Shown piece by piece: positions 9,258 to 15,521 of a stretch of 15,777 nt of DNA. Below the pieces are notes generated by a model. It had not been told where the DNA came from and did no database searches. It saw only the letters and a program-made list of their open reading frames with translations. This stretch comes from a bacterium. GTDB taxonomy: Bacteria > Zixibacteria > MSB-5A5 > GN15 > FEB-12. Each line of letters opens with the position of its first letter. The first letter of the stretch is position 1. The stretch is taken from assembly GCA_030619425.1 (NCBI GenBank), contig JAUXBJ010000006.1, positions 1-15,777 on the forward strand, given 5' to 3'. The position numbers and the translations under genes were made by a program.

Positions 9258-12200
9258 TTACAGGTTCACCTCAAGTCCCAGGCGCACCTGCCGACCGTAA
9301 TCCCAGTTGTACGGGTTCAAGTCGTAGGGCGTGCCTCCCTTGATGATCTGACTCTGATTCTGCCGGGTATCAGGTCGACCAGTGTTGTTGTAAACCGTAT
9401 TGACATTGCGGCTGTCAAAGATATTCTCTACCCACATGATCACACTGTAATCAATCCCGATGAACTCGAAGTCCTTGGTGAAACGGAAATCGATATTGAA
9501 AACACCCGGCATGCGCATCGAGTTGGTTTGGATGTCCTCACCGGTTGTCAACGACAGGTTCGGGTACGACCGATCCGGAGTAAAAGGACGCCCACTCTCG
9601 ATAATACAATTGAGAGCCAGCGACCAGCCGTTGGGGATAGGCAGACCGAAAAGGCGGGGTTTGACCGTACTGGGCACAAACACCTGAATATTGCCATTTA
9701 TGCGGTGCCGAACATCGTTATCGAGTGCCGACTCGGAGAGGGGCTCACGTGAGAGTTCAAAATCGCTCATGTAGTTCTGGTTAGTCTGCGACGCCTTGCC
9801 GAAAGCAAAAGCATAGGTGTAACTCAACTGACCATTGACATAACCGCCGCCTCGCTTTTCGAGAGTGAATTCAAAGCCACGGCTGCGGCCATAGTCACTG
9901 TTCTGATACTGCTGACGCGTCAAACCACCAACCTGAACCTGCGCAGAGTTAATCTTATCAAATTCGTCCTTGAAATAGCCCGAGGCATCCAGCGAATAGT
10001 TCTCAGACATCGCGTACTTGACACCGAACGAATACTGAATAGTCTTTTGATAATCGAGGTTATAGTTACCGATAACAACGTTCTGAGCCACCGAGGAAGT
10101 ATTCCGACGGTACATCCGCTCGAGTAAAGGAAGCTGGAAGAAGTGACCGTAGTTGAAGTGGATTTTGGCCTTGTCGGAGATCGGATAGGAGAAACCAATA
10201 CGCGGTGAGAACTTCTGACGGTCACCCAAGATCGTGCCGGAGCCCAGATCATCCTGCTTGGCCACATCCACCAGACCATAGCGATCCTGCAGGAAGAAAT
10301 CCCACCGGAAACCCAGCGACGCGATCATCGATCCGTACTCCAGCTTATCGCGGAAGTACACCGTACCCTGGTACGGCTCATAATGGAACATGTCTCGGAA
10401 AGATCCGCGCCCCGGGTACGGCCCTCCGTCGTCGCGTCCGCTGTAAGGATAGTACGGCTTTTCGATTTCTTCGTAGTCGTACTCGTTGGCCTGCATCGCA
10501 ACACCACCCTTGAGCTCGTGAGAGCCCAACTGCCAGAACACCTTGGCCTCAAGCCGATAGGTGTTCGTGTTATGATAGTGCCACATTGCTGTCTCGTCGT
10601 AACTGCCCGGGTTTAGGAAATTCGAAGAACCACCATAATCATAGCGACCGTTGCCGTTCATATCGGTAAACGGCTCGCCTTGATCGTAACGGGCATTAGA
10701 AGGATTGAAGATGCCGTCGCCGTTCCGGTCGATGTACGGAATACCCGGCTCCCAGGGATCCAGCGGACCGTCGTGCCTGCCGTTGTCGTTGAGATCCTGG
10801 TTATCATCACCGACCGACATGACAAACAGGTCGATGCCGGGATCATAGATGTTGTTGCCGTTAATATCGGTAAAGTCCTCACCTACGATCGAATCACCGT
10901 CGATGTACGGCTCTGGATCACGGTTGTTGATGTGGCCGATACGATCACCGTCGAGCACCCCATTACCGTTCTTATCCCTGAGGAAATCTCCCTCGTCCCA
11001 GACACCGTTCCCATTCAGGTCGATAAACGGCTCACCCTCAAGGTTGTCGATAATACCGTTGTCATTAAAACGGAAATCGGACGGAAAGGCGAAACCGCCC
11101 TGCTGATTGAGTTCCCAAAGGTACTCTTCACCGAAAGTATAGGCGGGACCGGTGAAATCGTATCCGTAGGTCGCCGTGTCCGGGAACAGGTTGATGATCG
11201 GCTCCGGGGCGTCATAAACACCGTTGTGGTTACGATCATCGAAATCCTCCCACTCCGAGTTCAGACGAAATTTATCGGGCTCCAGTCCATGCCCCGGATT
11301 GTTGGGATCTCCCGGCTTACGAGTCAGGCTGTTCCTCGAATAAGACATAACCGCCTCGTAGCTTATGTTACGGGAGACAGACTGCGAAACCTCCAGCGAC
11401 AACGTTTCCCAGCGCTCCGACTGCACCGGTGCAGTGTTAGGTGAGTAACGATAGCTCCAATTGAAATGAGTCCAGCGCGTCTGAGAGTTCCTGTACGAAA
11501 GGATAAACCTCAAATTCTGCAAGGGACGGAACCTGAGGTTGCCCACATAATAGTACTTGTTGTTCTTGCGCTCAGGAATGTCAAACCCAAGAAGGTTGAA
11601 CGATCCGTAGTTCCGGCGAGTTATCGGCGTGTCGTACGATTCGTATTGATAGATGCCGTCATCCTTGTCCACCTGACCGTAGAAGTAGTACGTTAACTCC
11701 TTATCCTCCATATAGCTCAACCCCAAAGCCGGAAGAATCTTGTTCTTGAAAATCGGGTCCGGACCGCTTACGGAAAATCGCACGTAATCGTTGTTACGTG
11801 AATACTTATTAAGGGACTTGTTGCCGAAATCATCGGTGATGAACTGCATGTTAATCCGGGTGTTGTCCTTCGATCCGGTTTGCGTAGTGATCTTGACAAT
11901 GCCGGAAAGGGCGTTGCCATACTCCGGATCAAACCCGTCCTTAATCACCGTGAACTCCTGAATCGAACCGGAAACCAACGAAAGATTGGCGCCCACCTCT
12001 CCCAGACCACCGAGCGGATCGCCGATCGGCACACCATCAACGATGTACGCAACCTCACCGGCGCGACCGCCTCGGATGAAGATCTCACCGGAGGCGTTGG
12101 TAACCACACCGGCGACCTGCGTCAGCAACTCGTCCACCGACGTGACGGGCTGTGACATAATCTGCTCTTTGGAGATCGTCACGCGATTATCGGTCACAAA

Positions 12201-12599
12201 CTTCTGAATGGGGTCTCTCACATCCCTGACAACAATGGTCTTGCCAATGTCGGTGACTTTCTTCTCCAACGTCTGGTTAACCTCAACAGTCAGATCAGAC
12301 GTGACTTCGACATCGGTGACTTCGACCGTGTTGTACTCGAGGTGCGTGATGCGCACGGTGTACTTGCCCGGCTCCATGCGACGGATGATGTACTTGCCCT
12401 CGAAGTCGGTCATTGCACCGACCCCCTCAAGGCCGACAATCATGATCGATGCACCGAGAACCGACTCGCCGGTTTCTTTATCGGTGATAGTCCCTTTAAT
12501 CTGTCCCACAGCCGCTGCGTAAAGGTTCACTGGCCCGATCGCTATTGCCAGCACCAGGACCACGAACGAAATCAAAAACTTCCTGGGCCCGAAAGGCAT
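9258..12599 (-). CDS. TonB-dependent receptor with carboxypeptidase-regulatory-like N-domain and an acidic DxNxNG repeat insertion
   Basis: A 1113-residue outer-membrane transporter for an unknown ligand, energised through TonB. In order: signal peptide (1-27, FLISFVVLVLAIAIGPVNLYA), carboxypeptidase-regulatory-like beta-sandwich (~33-112, GTITDKETGESVLGASIMIV), a TonB-box-like KTIVV (120-124), plug (~125-243, with SVDELLTQVAGVV, IFIRGGRAGEVAYIVDGVPI and YGNALSGIVKITT), then the barrel to the C-terminus. Residues ~454-654 hold about seven acidic D-x-[ND]-x-[ND]-G-x-x-[DN] loops, probably an extracellular insertion. ATG 12599 is chosen: AGGAGG (12607-12612) lies seven bases upstream and the signal peptide starts there; ATG 12605 abuts the Shine-Dalgarno, and the frame is open to 12743. 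It ends GLEVNL, without the usual terminal Phe. First gene of the operon with the barrel and exported-protein genes. No adjacent sugar-binding SusD-like gene is present. Confidence 0.93.
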   Translation of the reverse strand: MPFGPRKFLISFVVLVLAIAIGPVNLYAAAVGQIKGTITDKETGESVLGASIMIVGLEGVGAMTDFEGKYIIRRMEPGKYTVRITHLEYNTVEVTDVEVTSDLTVEVNQTLEKKVTDIGKTIVVRDVRDPIQKFVTDNRVTISKEQIMSQPVTSVDELLTQVAGVVTNASGEIFIRGGRAGEVAYIVDGVPIGDPLGGLGEVGANLSLVSGSIQEFTVIKDGFDPEYGNALSGIVKITTQTGSKDNTRINMQFITDDFGNKSLNKYSRNNDYVRFSVSGPDPIFKNKILPALGLSYMEDKELTYYFYGQVDKDDGIYQYESYDTPITRRNYGSFNLLGFDIPERKNNKYYYVGNLRFRPLQNLRFILSYRNSQTRWTHFNWSYRYSPNTAPVQSERWETLSLEVSQSVSRNISYEAVMSYSRNSLTRKPGDPNNPGHGLEPDKFRLNSEWEDFDDRNHNGVYDAPEPIINLFPDTATYGYDFTGPAYTFGEEYLWELNQQGGFAFPSDFRFNDNGIIDNLEGEPFIDLNGNGVWDEGDFLRDKNGNGVLDGDRIGHINNRDPEPYIDGDSIVGEDFTDINGNNIYDPGIDLFVMSVGDDNQDLNDNGRHDGPLDPWEPGIPYIDRNGDGIFNPSNARYDQGEPFTDMNGNGRYDYGGSSNFLNPGSYDETAMWHYHNTNTYRLEAKVFWQLGSHELKGGVAMQANEYDYEEIEKPYYPYSGRDDGGPYPGRGSFRDMFHYEPYQGTVYFRDKLEYGSMIASLGFRWDFFLQDRYGLVDVAKQDDLGSGTILGDRQKFSPRIGFSYPISDKAKIHFNYGHFFQLPLLERMYRRNTSSVAQNVVIGNYNLDYQKTIQYSFGVKYAMSENYSLDASGYFKDEFDKINSAQVQVGGLTRQQYQNSDYGRSRGFEFTLEKRGGGYVNGQLSYTYAFAFGKASQTNQNYMSDFELSREPLSESALDNDVRHRINGNIQVFVPSTVKPRLFGLPIPNGWSLALNCIIESGRPFTPDRSYPNLSLTTGEDIQTNSMRMPGVFNIDFRFTKDFEFIGIDYSVIMWVENIFDSRNVNTVYNNTGRPDTRQNQSQIIKGGTPYDLNPYNWDYGRQVRLGLEVNL
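10638..11240 (-). repeat. Acidic DxNxNGxxD repeat block inside the TonB-dependent receptor
   Basis: Within the receptor frame, loops such as DDRNHNGVYD, DLNGNGVWD, DKNGNGVLD, DINGNNIYD, DLNDNGRHD, DRNGDGIFN and DMNGNGRYD recur every ~15-45 residues, often preceded by E-P-[FYI] and a hydrophobic residue (EPFIDLNGNG, EPFTDMNGNG). The pattern matches calcium-binding loops of the dockerin/thrombospondin-type-3/EF-hand kind. Calcium binding is an inference from the motif. Confidence 0.75.
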
Positions 12600-12606
12600 T
12601 ACCATT

Positions 12607-12612
12607 CCTCCT
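12607..12612 (-). promoter_or_regulatory. Strong ribosome binding site of the TonB-dependent receptor
   Basis: AGGAGG on the minus strand. It lies seven bases from ATG 12599 but abuts ATG 12605 directly, so it selects the former. Confidence 0.8.
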
Positions 12613-12750
12613 ACGATATATGCAGAGACAACTCTACTTGTTTCCCAACCAATAATATCAGATTCCAAGCCGACCCTGTGCGGTGAAAGAACCGAACGAT
12701 TCAGTCCTGATTCGTTACCTACTGGTCCGCCTGAATTCTCCAAACTCTAA

Positions 12751-12784
12751 GGATTCCCGGGGCATCTTGTCCATACCGGGATCC
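12751..12784 (-). promoter_or_regulatory. Leader hairpin of the outer-membrane operon
   Basis: GGAT-t-CCCGG (12751-12760) pairs with CCGGG-ATCC (12776-12784): nine base pairs, one bulged base and a 15-nt loop, located at the very start of the predicted mRNA leader. The loop region of the transcript contains ATG codons opening a 19-codon frame that stops at 12715. Regulatory function is unproven. Confidence 0.4.
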
Positions 12785-12798
12785 GCTTTCAAGCAACT

Positions 12799-12828
12799 AT
12801 AATAGCTCATCGACGCCGGCAAAGTCAA
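12799..12828 (-). promoter_or_regulatory. Sigma70-type promoter of the TonB-dependent receptor operon
   Basis: On the minus strand TTGACT (12823-12828), an 18-bp spacer, then TATTAT (12799-12804); each hexamer matches consensus at five of six positions. The start of transcription would be near 12792, giving a ~190-nt leader to ATG 12599. Confidence 0.65.
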
Positions 12829-12882
12829 GCGGTTTTTCCCGTCAACCGTTGCTTGCCGCAACGTCTTGCGCCACACCCATAG

Positions 12883-12894
12883 ACTCTCGAGAGT
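12883..12894. repeat. 12-bp perfect palindrome ACTCTCGAGAGT
   Basis: A self-complementary 12-mer just after the ligase stop codon and ~55 bp upstream of the operon -35 box. There is no T-run, so it is not a terminator; it could be an operator or chance. Confidence 0.35.
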
Positions 12895-12896
12895 GG

Positions 12897-13703
12897 TCAA
12901 CTGTTTAATAAAATCCTCTGCCTTAGAGCTGTTCCACAGACCAACTTGGCTCGGCTATCCAACTCGGCCGACTCCCGAAGGTCGAACTCACCCCGCCGCA
13001 GATCAATACCAAGATGACGACTAAGCACATTGGGGAAGATATCACTCGCCAGTTCCCAACGCGGGCCACTAAGCGGCTGCAAACCAACCGAATGCGAGAG
13101 ACCGTCAACCACCGGGTAGTAGAGCGCCGGATGGTAAGCCACGCCGTCAAGCTTGATCGATCCGTGCTGCACGATGGTATCCCCCATTTGGCGCGCCGCC
13201 GAAGCCACAATCTTCCCGCTTTCGGCCAACACCTCATAACGCGAAACCGACGCAAAGCAGGCCGCCTTGTGGAAAAAATCAGAATGCGAATTACTCTCAG
13301 TCGAACGGCGACAATAGCCCGCGTCTTTGCCCATGACGGTTACGAATTCCGCCAGAGCCTCAGCCACGGTGCGGTAGAAACTCGACCTATCCGTCGCCCA
13401 TTCGCGACCGCGCCACCCGGAGAGATTGACGGCAATGCTGTAGGTTAACTCAGAGCAGTCGTGATAGAGAGCACGCCCGCCGGTTATGCGACGTATCACC
13501 GGCGTGCCGTTTAGTTGGGAAGAATCGAAGGCACGCTCCATGTCCTGATTGACCCCGAAGGTGATCGCTCCCCTGGCCCAACTGTACAAGCGAATGAACA
13601 ACGACCCCGGAGCACTGCGGGCTCGATCAAACAACCACTCATCGACGGCCATATTGTAATGCGGGTTACACGCAAACTGACGATAAAAGAGCAGCCTGGA
13701 CAT
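12897..13703 (-). CDS. Lipoate-protein ligase / octanoyltransferase family protein (BPL/LPL catalytic domain)
   Basis: A 268-residue cytoplasmic enzyme that should attach lipoate or octanoate to lipoyl domains of 2-oxoacid dehydrogenases or GcvH. Family landmarks are in order: NMAVDEWL (17-24), RLYSWARGAITFGVNQD (38-54), RRITGGRALYHD (71-82), then CFASVSRYEV (Cys149) and SGKIVASAARQ (Lys164, the lipoyl-adenylate lysine position). The usual KIvGSAQ reads KIVASAARQ here. No C-terminal LplA accessory domain is present. A cysteine near 150 is also the nucleophile position of LipM-type octanoyltransferases, so ligase versus transferase is unresolved. No Shine-Dalgarno precedes ATG 13703, and a -10-like TAATAT ends six bases before it, so the mRNA could be leaderless. 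It is probably not part of the downstream operon, which has its own promoter. Confidence 0.88.
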   Translation of the reverse strand: MSRLLFYRQFACNPHYNMAVDEWLFDRARSAPGSLFIRLYSWARGAITFGVNQDMERAFDSSQLNGTPVIRRITGGRALYHDCSELTYSIAVNLSGWRGREWATDRSSFYRTVAEALAEFVTVMGKDAGYCRRSTESNSHSDFFHKAACFASVSRYEVLAESGKIVASAARQMGDTIVQHGSIKLDGVAYHPALYYPVVDGLSHSVGLQPLSGPRWELASDIFPNVLSRHLGIDLRRGEFDLRESAELDSRAKLVCGTALRQRILLNS

Positions 13704-13709
13704 GGCAAC

Positions 13710-13738
13710 ATATTACACACGATCGGGGCACAACGCAA
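13710..13738 (-). promoter_or_regulatory. Candidate promoter giving a leaderless ligase mRNA
   Basis: On the minus strand TTGCGT (13733-13738), 17 bp, then TAATAT (13710-13715). The match is moderate (three of six and four of six). Transcription would begin at or next to the ATG. Confidence 0.3.
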
Positions 13739-13837
13739 GCCCGGCTCAGGAGTATGCGGGGCTGATTATTCCTTCGTAGGTTGTGGCACTTCGCTTGTGA
13801 AGTTAGGGCATGCAGTATCCGCCCACAGGGCACGCCA

Positions 13838-13856
13838 CCCTTCGACTCCGCTCAGG
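13838..13856 (+). repeat. Dispersed 19-bp repeat, copy 1
   Basis: CCCTTCGACTCCGCTCAGG. An exact inverted copy lies at 15269-15287, on the other side of the insertion sequence. Its core CGCTCAGGCTGACGTT (13849-13864) recurs in direct orientation at 13873-13888 with one mismatch. Confidence 0.75.
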
Positions 13857-13890
13857 CTGACGTTGGGGGGAACGCTCAGGATGACGTTTC

Positions 13891-13913
13891 GGCAGGATCG
13901 CAGGGATCCTGCC
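13891..13913. repeat. Hairpin-forming palindrome GGCAGGATC/GATCCTGCC
   Basis: A perfect 9-bp inverted repeat with a 5-nt loop (GCAGG). It resembles a REP-type extragenic element; there is no T-run on either side. Confidence 0.6.
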
Positions 13914-13926
13914 CTACAAAAACCAG

Positions 13927-13945
13927 GTGAACAGCAGATGTTCAC
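13927..13945. repeat. Hairpin-forming palindrome GTGAACA/TGTTCAC
   Basis: A perfect 7-bp inverted repeat around a 5-nt loop, 13 bp after the previous hairpin. Confidence 0.5.
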
Positions 13946-14003
13946 ATTTGCCGGATGCAAACAACATCGACTGACACGATCTGACAGCTTCGTAGGTCGG
14001 AAC

Positions 14004-14033
14004 TGATCTTCCCCCGTTTTGGTGGACAGTTTA
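14004..14033. repeat. IS3-family terminal inverted repeat, orfB-side end
   Basis: It starts TGATCTTCCCCCGTTTTGGT and continues GGACAGTTTA. The orfB stop codon at 14034-14036 directly abuts it. Confidence 0.9.
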
Positions 14034-14897
14034 TTAAGCATAACTGTTCTTTTCTTCAAAATCAACTGGACTCATGTATCCCAGAGTAGAATGACGACGA
14101 ATTCGGTTGTAGAATACTTCTATCCAAGCAAATATCTTCTGCTTGGCTTCCTCACGACTTGCAAAACGTTCAAAAGCCACCATCTCGTTTTTCAGGCTAC
14201 CAAAGAATGATTCGACACAGGCGTTGTCATAACAATTACCCTTGCGACTCATACTACTCACCATTTCGTATTCAGCCAGGAGATGTTTATAGGCAGCACT
14301 CTGATAAAGACCATCACGATCACTATGATGCATTAAACCCGGTTGTACCGAGCGACGTCCCAAGGCCTGGTCCAAGGCAGTCGTGACCAGTGCTGAATTC
14401 AGTCGAGAGGTCATGGCCCAGCCAACGACCTGTCGGCTATGTAAATCTATGACGACGGCCAGGTAAAGATGACCTTCACCTGTCGGTATATAGGTAATAT
14501 CGGAAGCCCAGACACGATTCGGCTCGGTTATATCAAACTCACGATTGAGAATATTCGGAGCCGCTGGTTCTCGCTTGCCGGCTTTGGTCAAACTACGAAA
14601 ACGTACTGTCGTTCTTGCTATTAGACCATCCTGGCGCATGAGTCGAGCTACTCGATTAAGGCCACAAATATCACCTTGAGATAACAGCTCGGCGTGCATA
14701 CGAGGAGAACCATAACTCCGATCAATCGTCTTATGGATAAAACGCATGGCTGTCACCAACCGCTCATTCTCCAAAGATCGACGACAGGTCGGACGGCGGC
14801 ACCAAGCATAGTAACTGCTGGGCGAAACTCCTAACACGCTACAGACCAAACGTGCGGGATACCTCACTGAATGCTTTGTTATCGCAGCGTACTTCAC
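14034..14897 (-). CDS. IS3-family transposase OrfB (DDE integrase-like)
   Basis: A 287-codon frame encoding the catalytic part of the transposase. An N-terminal helical segment (YPARLVCSVLGVSPSSYYAW) is followed by the HTH_21-like SYGSPRMHAELL region, then the rve integrase core. The catalytic triad is visible: Asp133 in WASDITYI, Asp193 in HHSDRDGLYQS, Glu229 in NACVESFFGSLKNE, with the family's 35-residue Asp-Glu spacing. The usual HSDRGSQY motif reads HSDRDGLY here. Independent initiation could occur at GTG 14897, which overlaps the orfA stop (GTGA). The -1 frame is also open from the A8 run at 14926-14933, reading NSAIIGASQEV before this GTG, so an OrfAB fusion made by frameshifting is the more family-typical product. 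Confidence 0.95.
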   Translation of the reverse strand: MKYAAITKHSVRYPARLVCSVLGVSPSSYYAWCRRPTCRRSLENERLVTAMRFIHKTIDRSYGSPRMHAELLSQGDICGLNRVARLMRQDGLIARTTVRFRSLTKAGKREPAAPNILNREFDITEPNRVWASDITYIPTGEGHLYLAVVIDLHSRQVVGWAMTSRLNSALVTTALDQALGRRSVQPGLMHHSDRDGLYQSAAYKHLLAEYEMVSSMSRKGNCYDNACVESFFGSLKNEMVAFERFASREEAKQKIFAWIEVFYNRIRRHSTLGYMSPVDFEEKNSYA

Positions 14898-15178
14898 TTC
14901 TTGCGACGCTCCAATAATGGCAGAGTTTTTTTTAGAATCTCAACTTCATCCTTCAAACGACGATTCTCACGACGAAGCTTGACAACCTCTGATCGTTCAG
15001 CACGGCCCGATTCCTTAAATGCTGCTGGTCCTTTGGCGCGAACTTGAGTGCGCCAACGACGAAGCATGCTGTCATGAACGCCCAAACTACGGGCAATCTG
15101 AACCAATGGCAGATCTGAACTCTCGGCCATCTTCACAGCCGAAAGCTTGAAATCACGATCAAAATTACGACGAGACAT
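14894..15178 (-). CDS. IS3-family OrfA (helix-turn-helix and leucine-zipper protein)
   Basis: A 94-residue protein starting MSRRNFDRDFKLSAVKMAES. The helix-turn-helix LPLVQIARSLGVHDSMLRRW binds the terminal repeats in this family. The C-terminal half (VVKLRRENRRLKDEVEILKK) is a leucine-zipper-type coiled coil for multimerisation, and the protein ends LLERRKK. The start is ATG 15178, with a GGAGG about nine bases upstream; the frame runs on to 15304 but that would cross the terminal repeat. It overlaps orfB by four bases and carries the slippery run near its end. Confidence 0.93.
   Translation of the reverse strand: MSRRNFDRDFKLSAVKMAESSDLPLVQIARSLGVHDSMLRRWRTQVRAKGPAAFKESGRAERSEVVKLRRENRRLKDEVEILKKTLPLLERRKK
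14926..14933 (-). promoter_or_regulatory. Candidate -1 programmed frameshift site (A8) of the transposase
   Basis: On the minus strand CTA AAA AAA ACT contains the heptamer A AAA AAA in the correct register. After a -1 slip the frame is open without interruption into orfB. This is the standard IS3-family way to make the OrfAB transposase. Confidence 0.75.
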
Positions 15179-15197
15179 AATGAACACCTCCAAAGCC

Positions 15198-15226
15198 AAT
15201 TTAACACGACCTTCAAAAAGTGTCCA
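15198..15226 (-). promoter_or_regulatory. Insertion-sequence promoter with -35 box inside the terminal repeat
   Basis: TGGACA (15221-15226, within the inverted repeat), 17 bp, TAAATT (15198-15203), ahead of orfA. A promoter partly embedded in the left terminal repeat is known for IS911 of this family. Confidence 0.5.
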
Positions 15227-15245
15227 CCTTTTTGGGGGAAGATCA
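15216..15245. repeat. IS3-family terminal inverted repeat, orfA-side end
   Basis: The complement starts TGATCTTCCCCCAAAAAGGT and continues GGACACTTTT. Compared with the other end, the five bases after the C-run and two later positions differ. Confidence 0.9.
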
Positions 15246-15268
15246 AACCCCTGGCCCGAAGGGATCGT

Positions 15269-15287
15269 CCTGAGCGGAGTCGAAGGG
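15269..15287 (-). repeat. Dispersed 19-bp repeat, copy 2 (inverted)
   Basis: CCTGAGCGGAGTCGAAGGG, the exact complement of 13838-13856. Confidence 0.75.
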
Positions 15288-15353
15288 CGAGGTTCCGACA
15301 ACACGTCAAGAACTCAGGGCTCCCGACTCGGGACTCTGGTGAGTAATTTGAGA

Positions 15354-15379
15354 GTCGGAACCCGCAAGGGGGTTCCGAC
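15354..15379. repeat. Hairpin repeat GTCGGAACCC/GGGTTCCGAC
   Basis: A perfect 10-bp inverted repeat with a 6-nt loop (GCAAGG). Its arms recur around the insertion sequence: GTAGGTCGGAAC at 13992-14003, just outside the left end, and GGTTCCGAC at 15291-15299. Confidence 0.7.
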
Positions 15380-15437
15380 CTACGGGACTACGGGACTGTG
15401 GTGCGGTCAGGCTGCTGAGACAAAAAAACGGGGGCAC

Positions 15438-15511
15438 AAAAAAAAGAGGGCGGGTAGATCGATGGTAGAGGGGGCTAGGGAGCTACCAGTGGACGATCTA
15501 CCCAAGTCCTC
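15438..15511 (-). terminator. Long hairpin followed by T8
   Basis: The two-tier stem-loop described for the candidate small RNA, followed on the minus strand by T8 (15438-15445). It would also stop minus-strand readthrough coming from the insertion sequence that starts beyond 15712. Confidence 0.6.
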
Positions 15512-15515
15512 GTCA
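15438..15515 (-). ncRNA. Candidate small RNA gene, ~78 nt, with self-terminating hairpin
   Basis: On the minus strand a near-consensus promoter (15522-15549) predicts transcription from about 15515. The transcript would fold as an outer stem GGGTAGATCG (complement of 15494-15503) with CGATCTACCC (complement of 15452-15461), an internal loop, an inner stem TGGTAG/CTACCA (15463-15468 with 15483-15488), and a 14-nt C/U-rich loop CTCCCTAGCCCCCT. Below the main stem GAGG can pair with CCTC (15508-15511 with 15446-15449), right before eight T residues (15438-15445). Promoter, structured body and terminator are thus packed into ~110 bp with no reading frame. The C-rich loop is complementary to Shine-Dalgarno-like sequence, as in C-rich bacterial sRNAs; that role is inference. 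It could instead be only a terminator for the neighbouring insertion sequence. Confidence 0.5.
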
Positions 15516-15521
15516 ACCGTC

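Larger units (their letters stand above)
12600..12896. other. Intergenic leader and promoter region upstream of the outer-membrane operon
   Basis: It holds the operon promoter (12799-12828), a ~190-nt untranslated leader on the minus strand with a hairpin at 12751-12784, and a 12-bp palindrome at 12883-12894. An open frame on the minus strand over 12715-12900 has no ribosome binding site and a TTG start, and I do not consider it a gene. Confidence 0.6.
13704..14000. other. Repeat-rich intergenic region upstream of the ligase gene
   Basis: No convincing gene. It holds the candidate ligase promoter, a dispersed repeat CCCTTCGACTCCGCTCAGG, a direct repeat of CGCTCAGGNTGACGTT, and two hairpins (13891-13913 and 13927-13945). 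It is followed by the left end of the insertion sequence. Confidence 0.6.
14004..15245 (-). mobile_element. Complete IS3-family insertion sequence, 1242 bp
   Basis: Both ends read TGATCTTCCCCC inward and share 23 of 30 positions (14004-14033 versus the complement of 15216-15245), with 5'-TG...CA-3' termini as in the IS3 family. AAC lies immediately outside each end (14001-14003 and 15246-15248), a 3-bp target duplication of the size IS3 elements make. Inside are orfA and orfB in -1 register on the minus strand, so the biological left end is at 15245. Terminal repeats, target duplication, both frames and the DDE residues are all intact, so it looks recently inserted and potentially active. Confidence 0.95.

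Noticed and set aside
9111..9752. 213-codon plus-strand open frame
   Set aside because: Antisense across the barrel-receptor junction, no supporting signals.
10680..11444. 254-codon plus-strand open frame
   Set aside because: Antisense mirror of the DxNxNG repeat block; its Val/Ile-rich repeats are the complement of Asp/Asn codons.
12715..12900. Minus-strand frame between the ligase and receptor genes
   Set aside because: TTG start, no ribosome binding site, and it spans the operon promoter; more likely leader sequence.
13766..14065. Minus-strand open frame across the insertion-sequence end
   Set aside because: It reads through repeats and a terminal inverted repeat, with no family motif.
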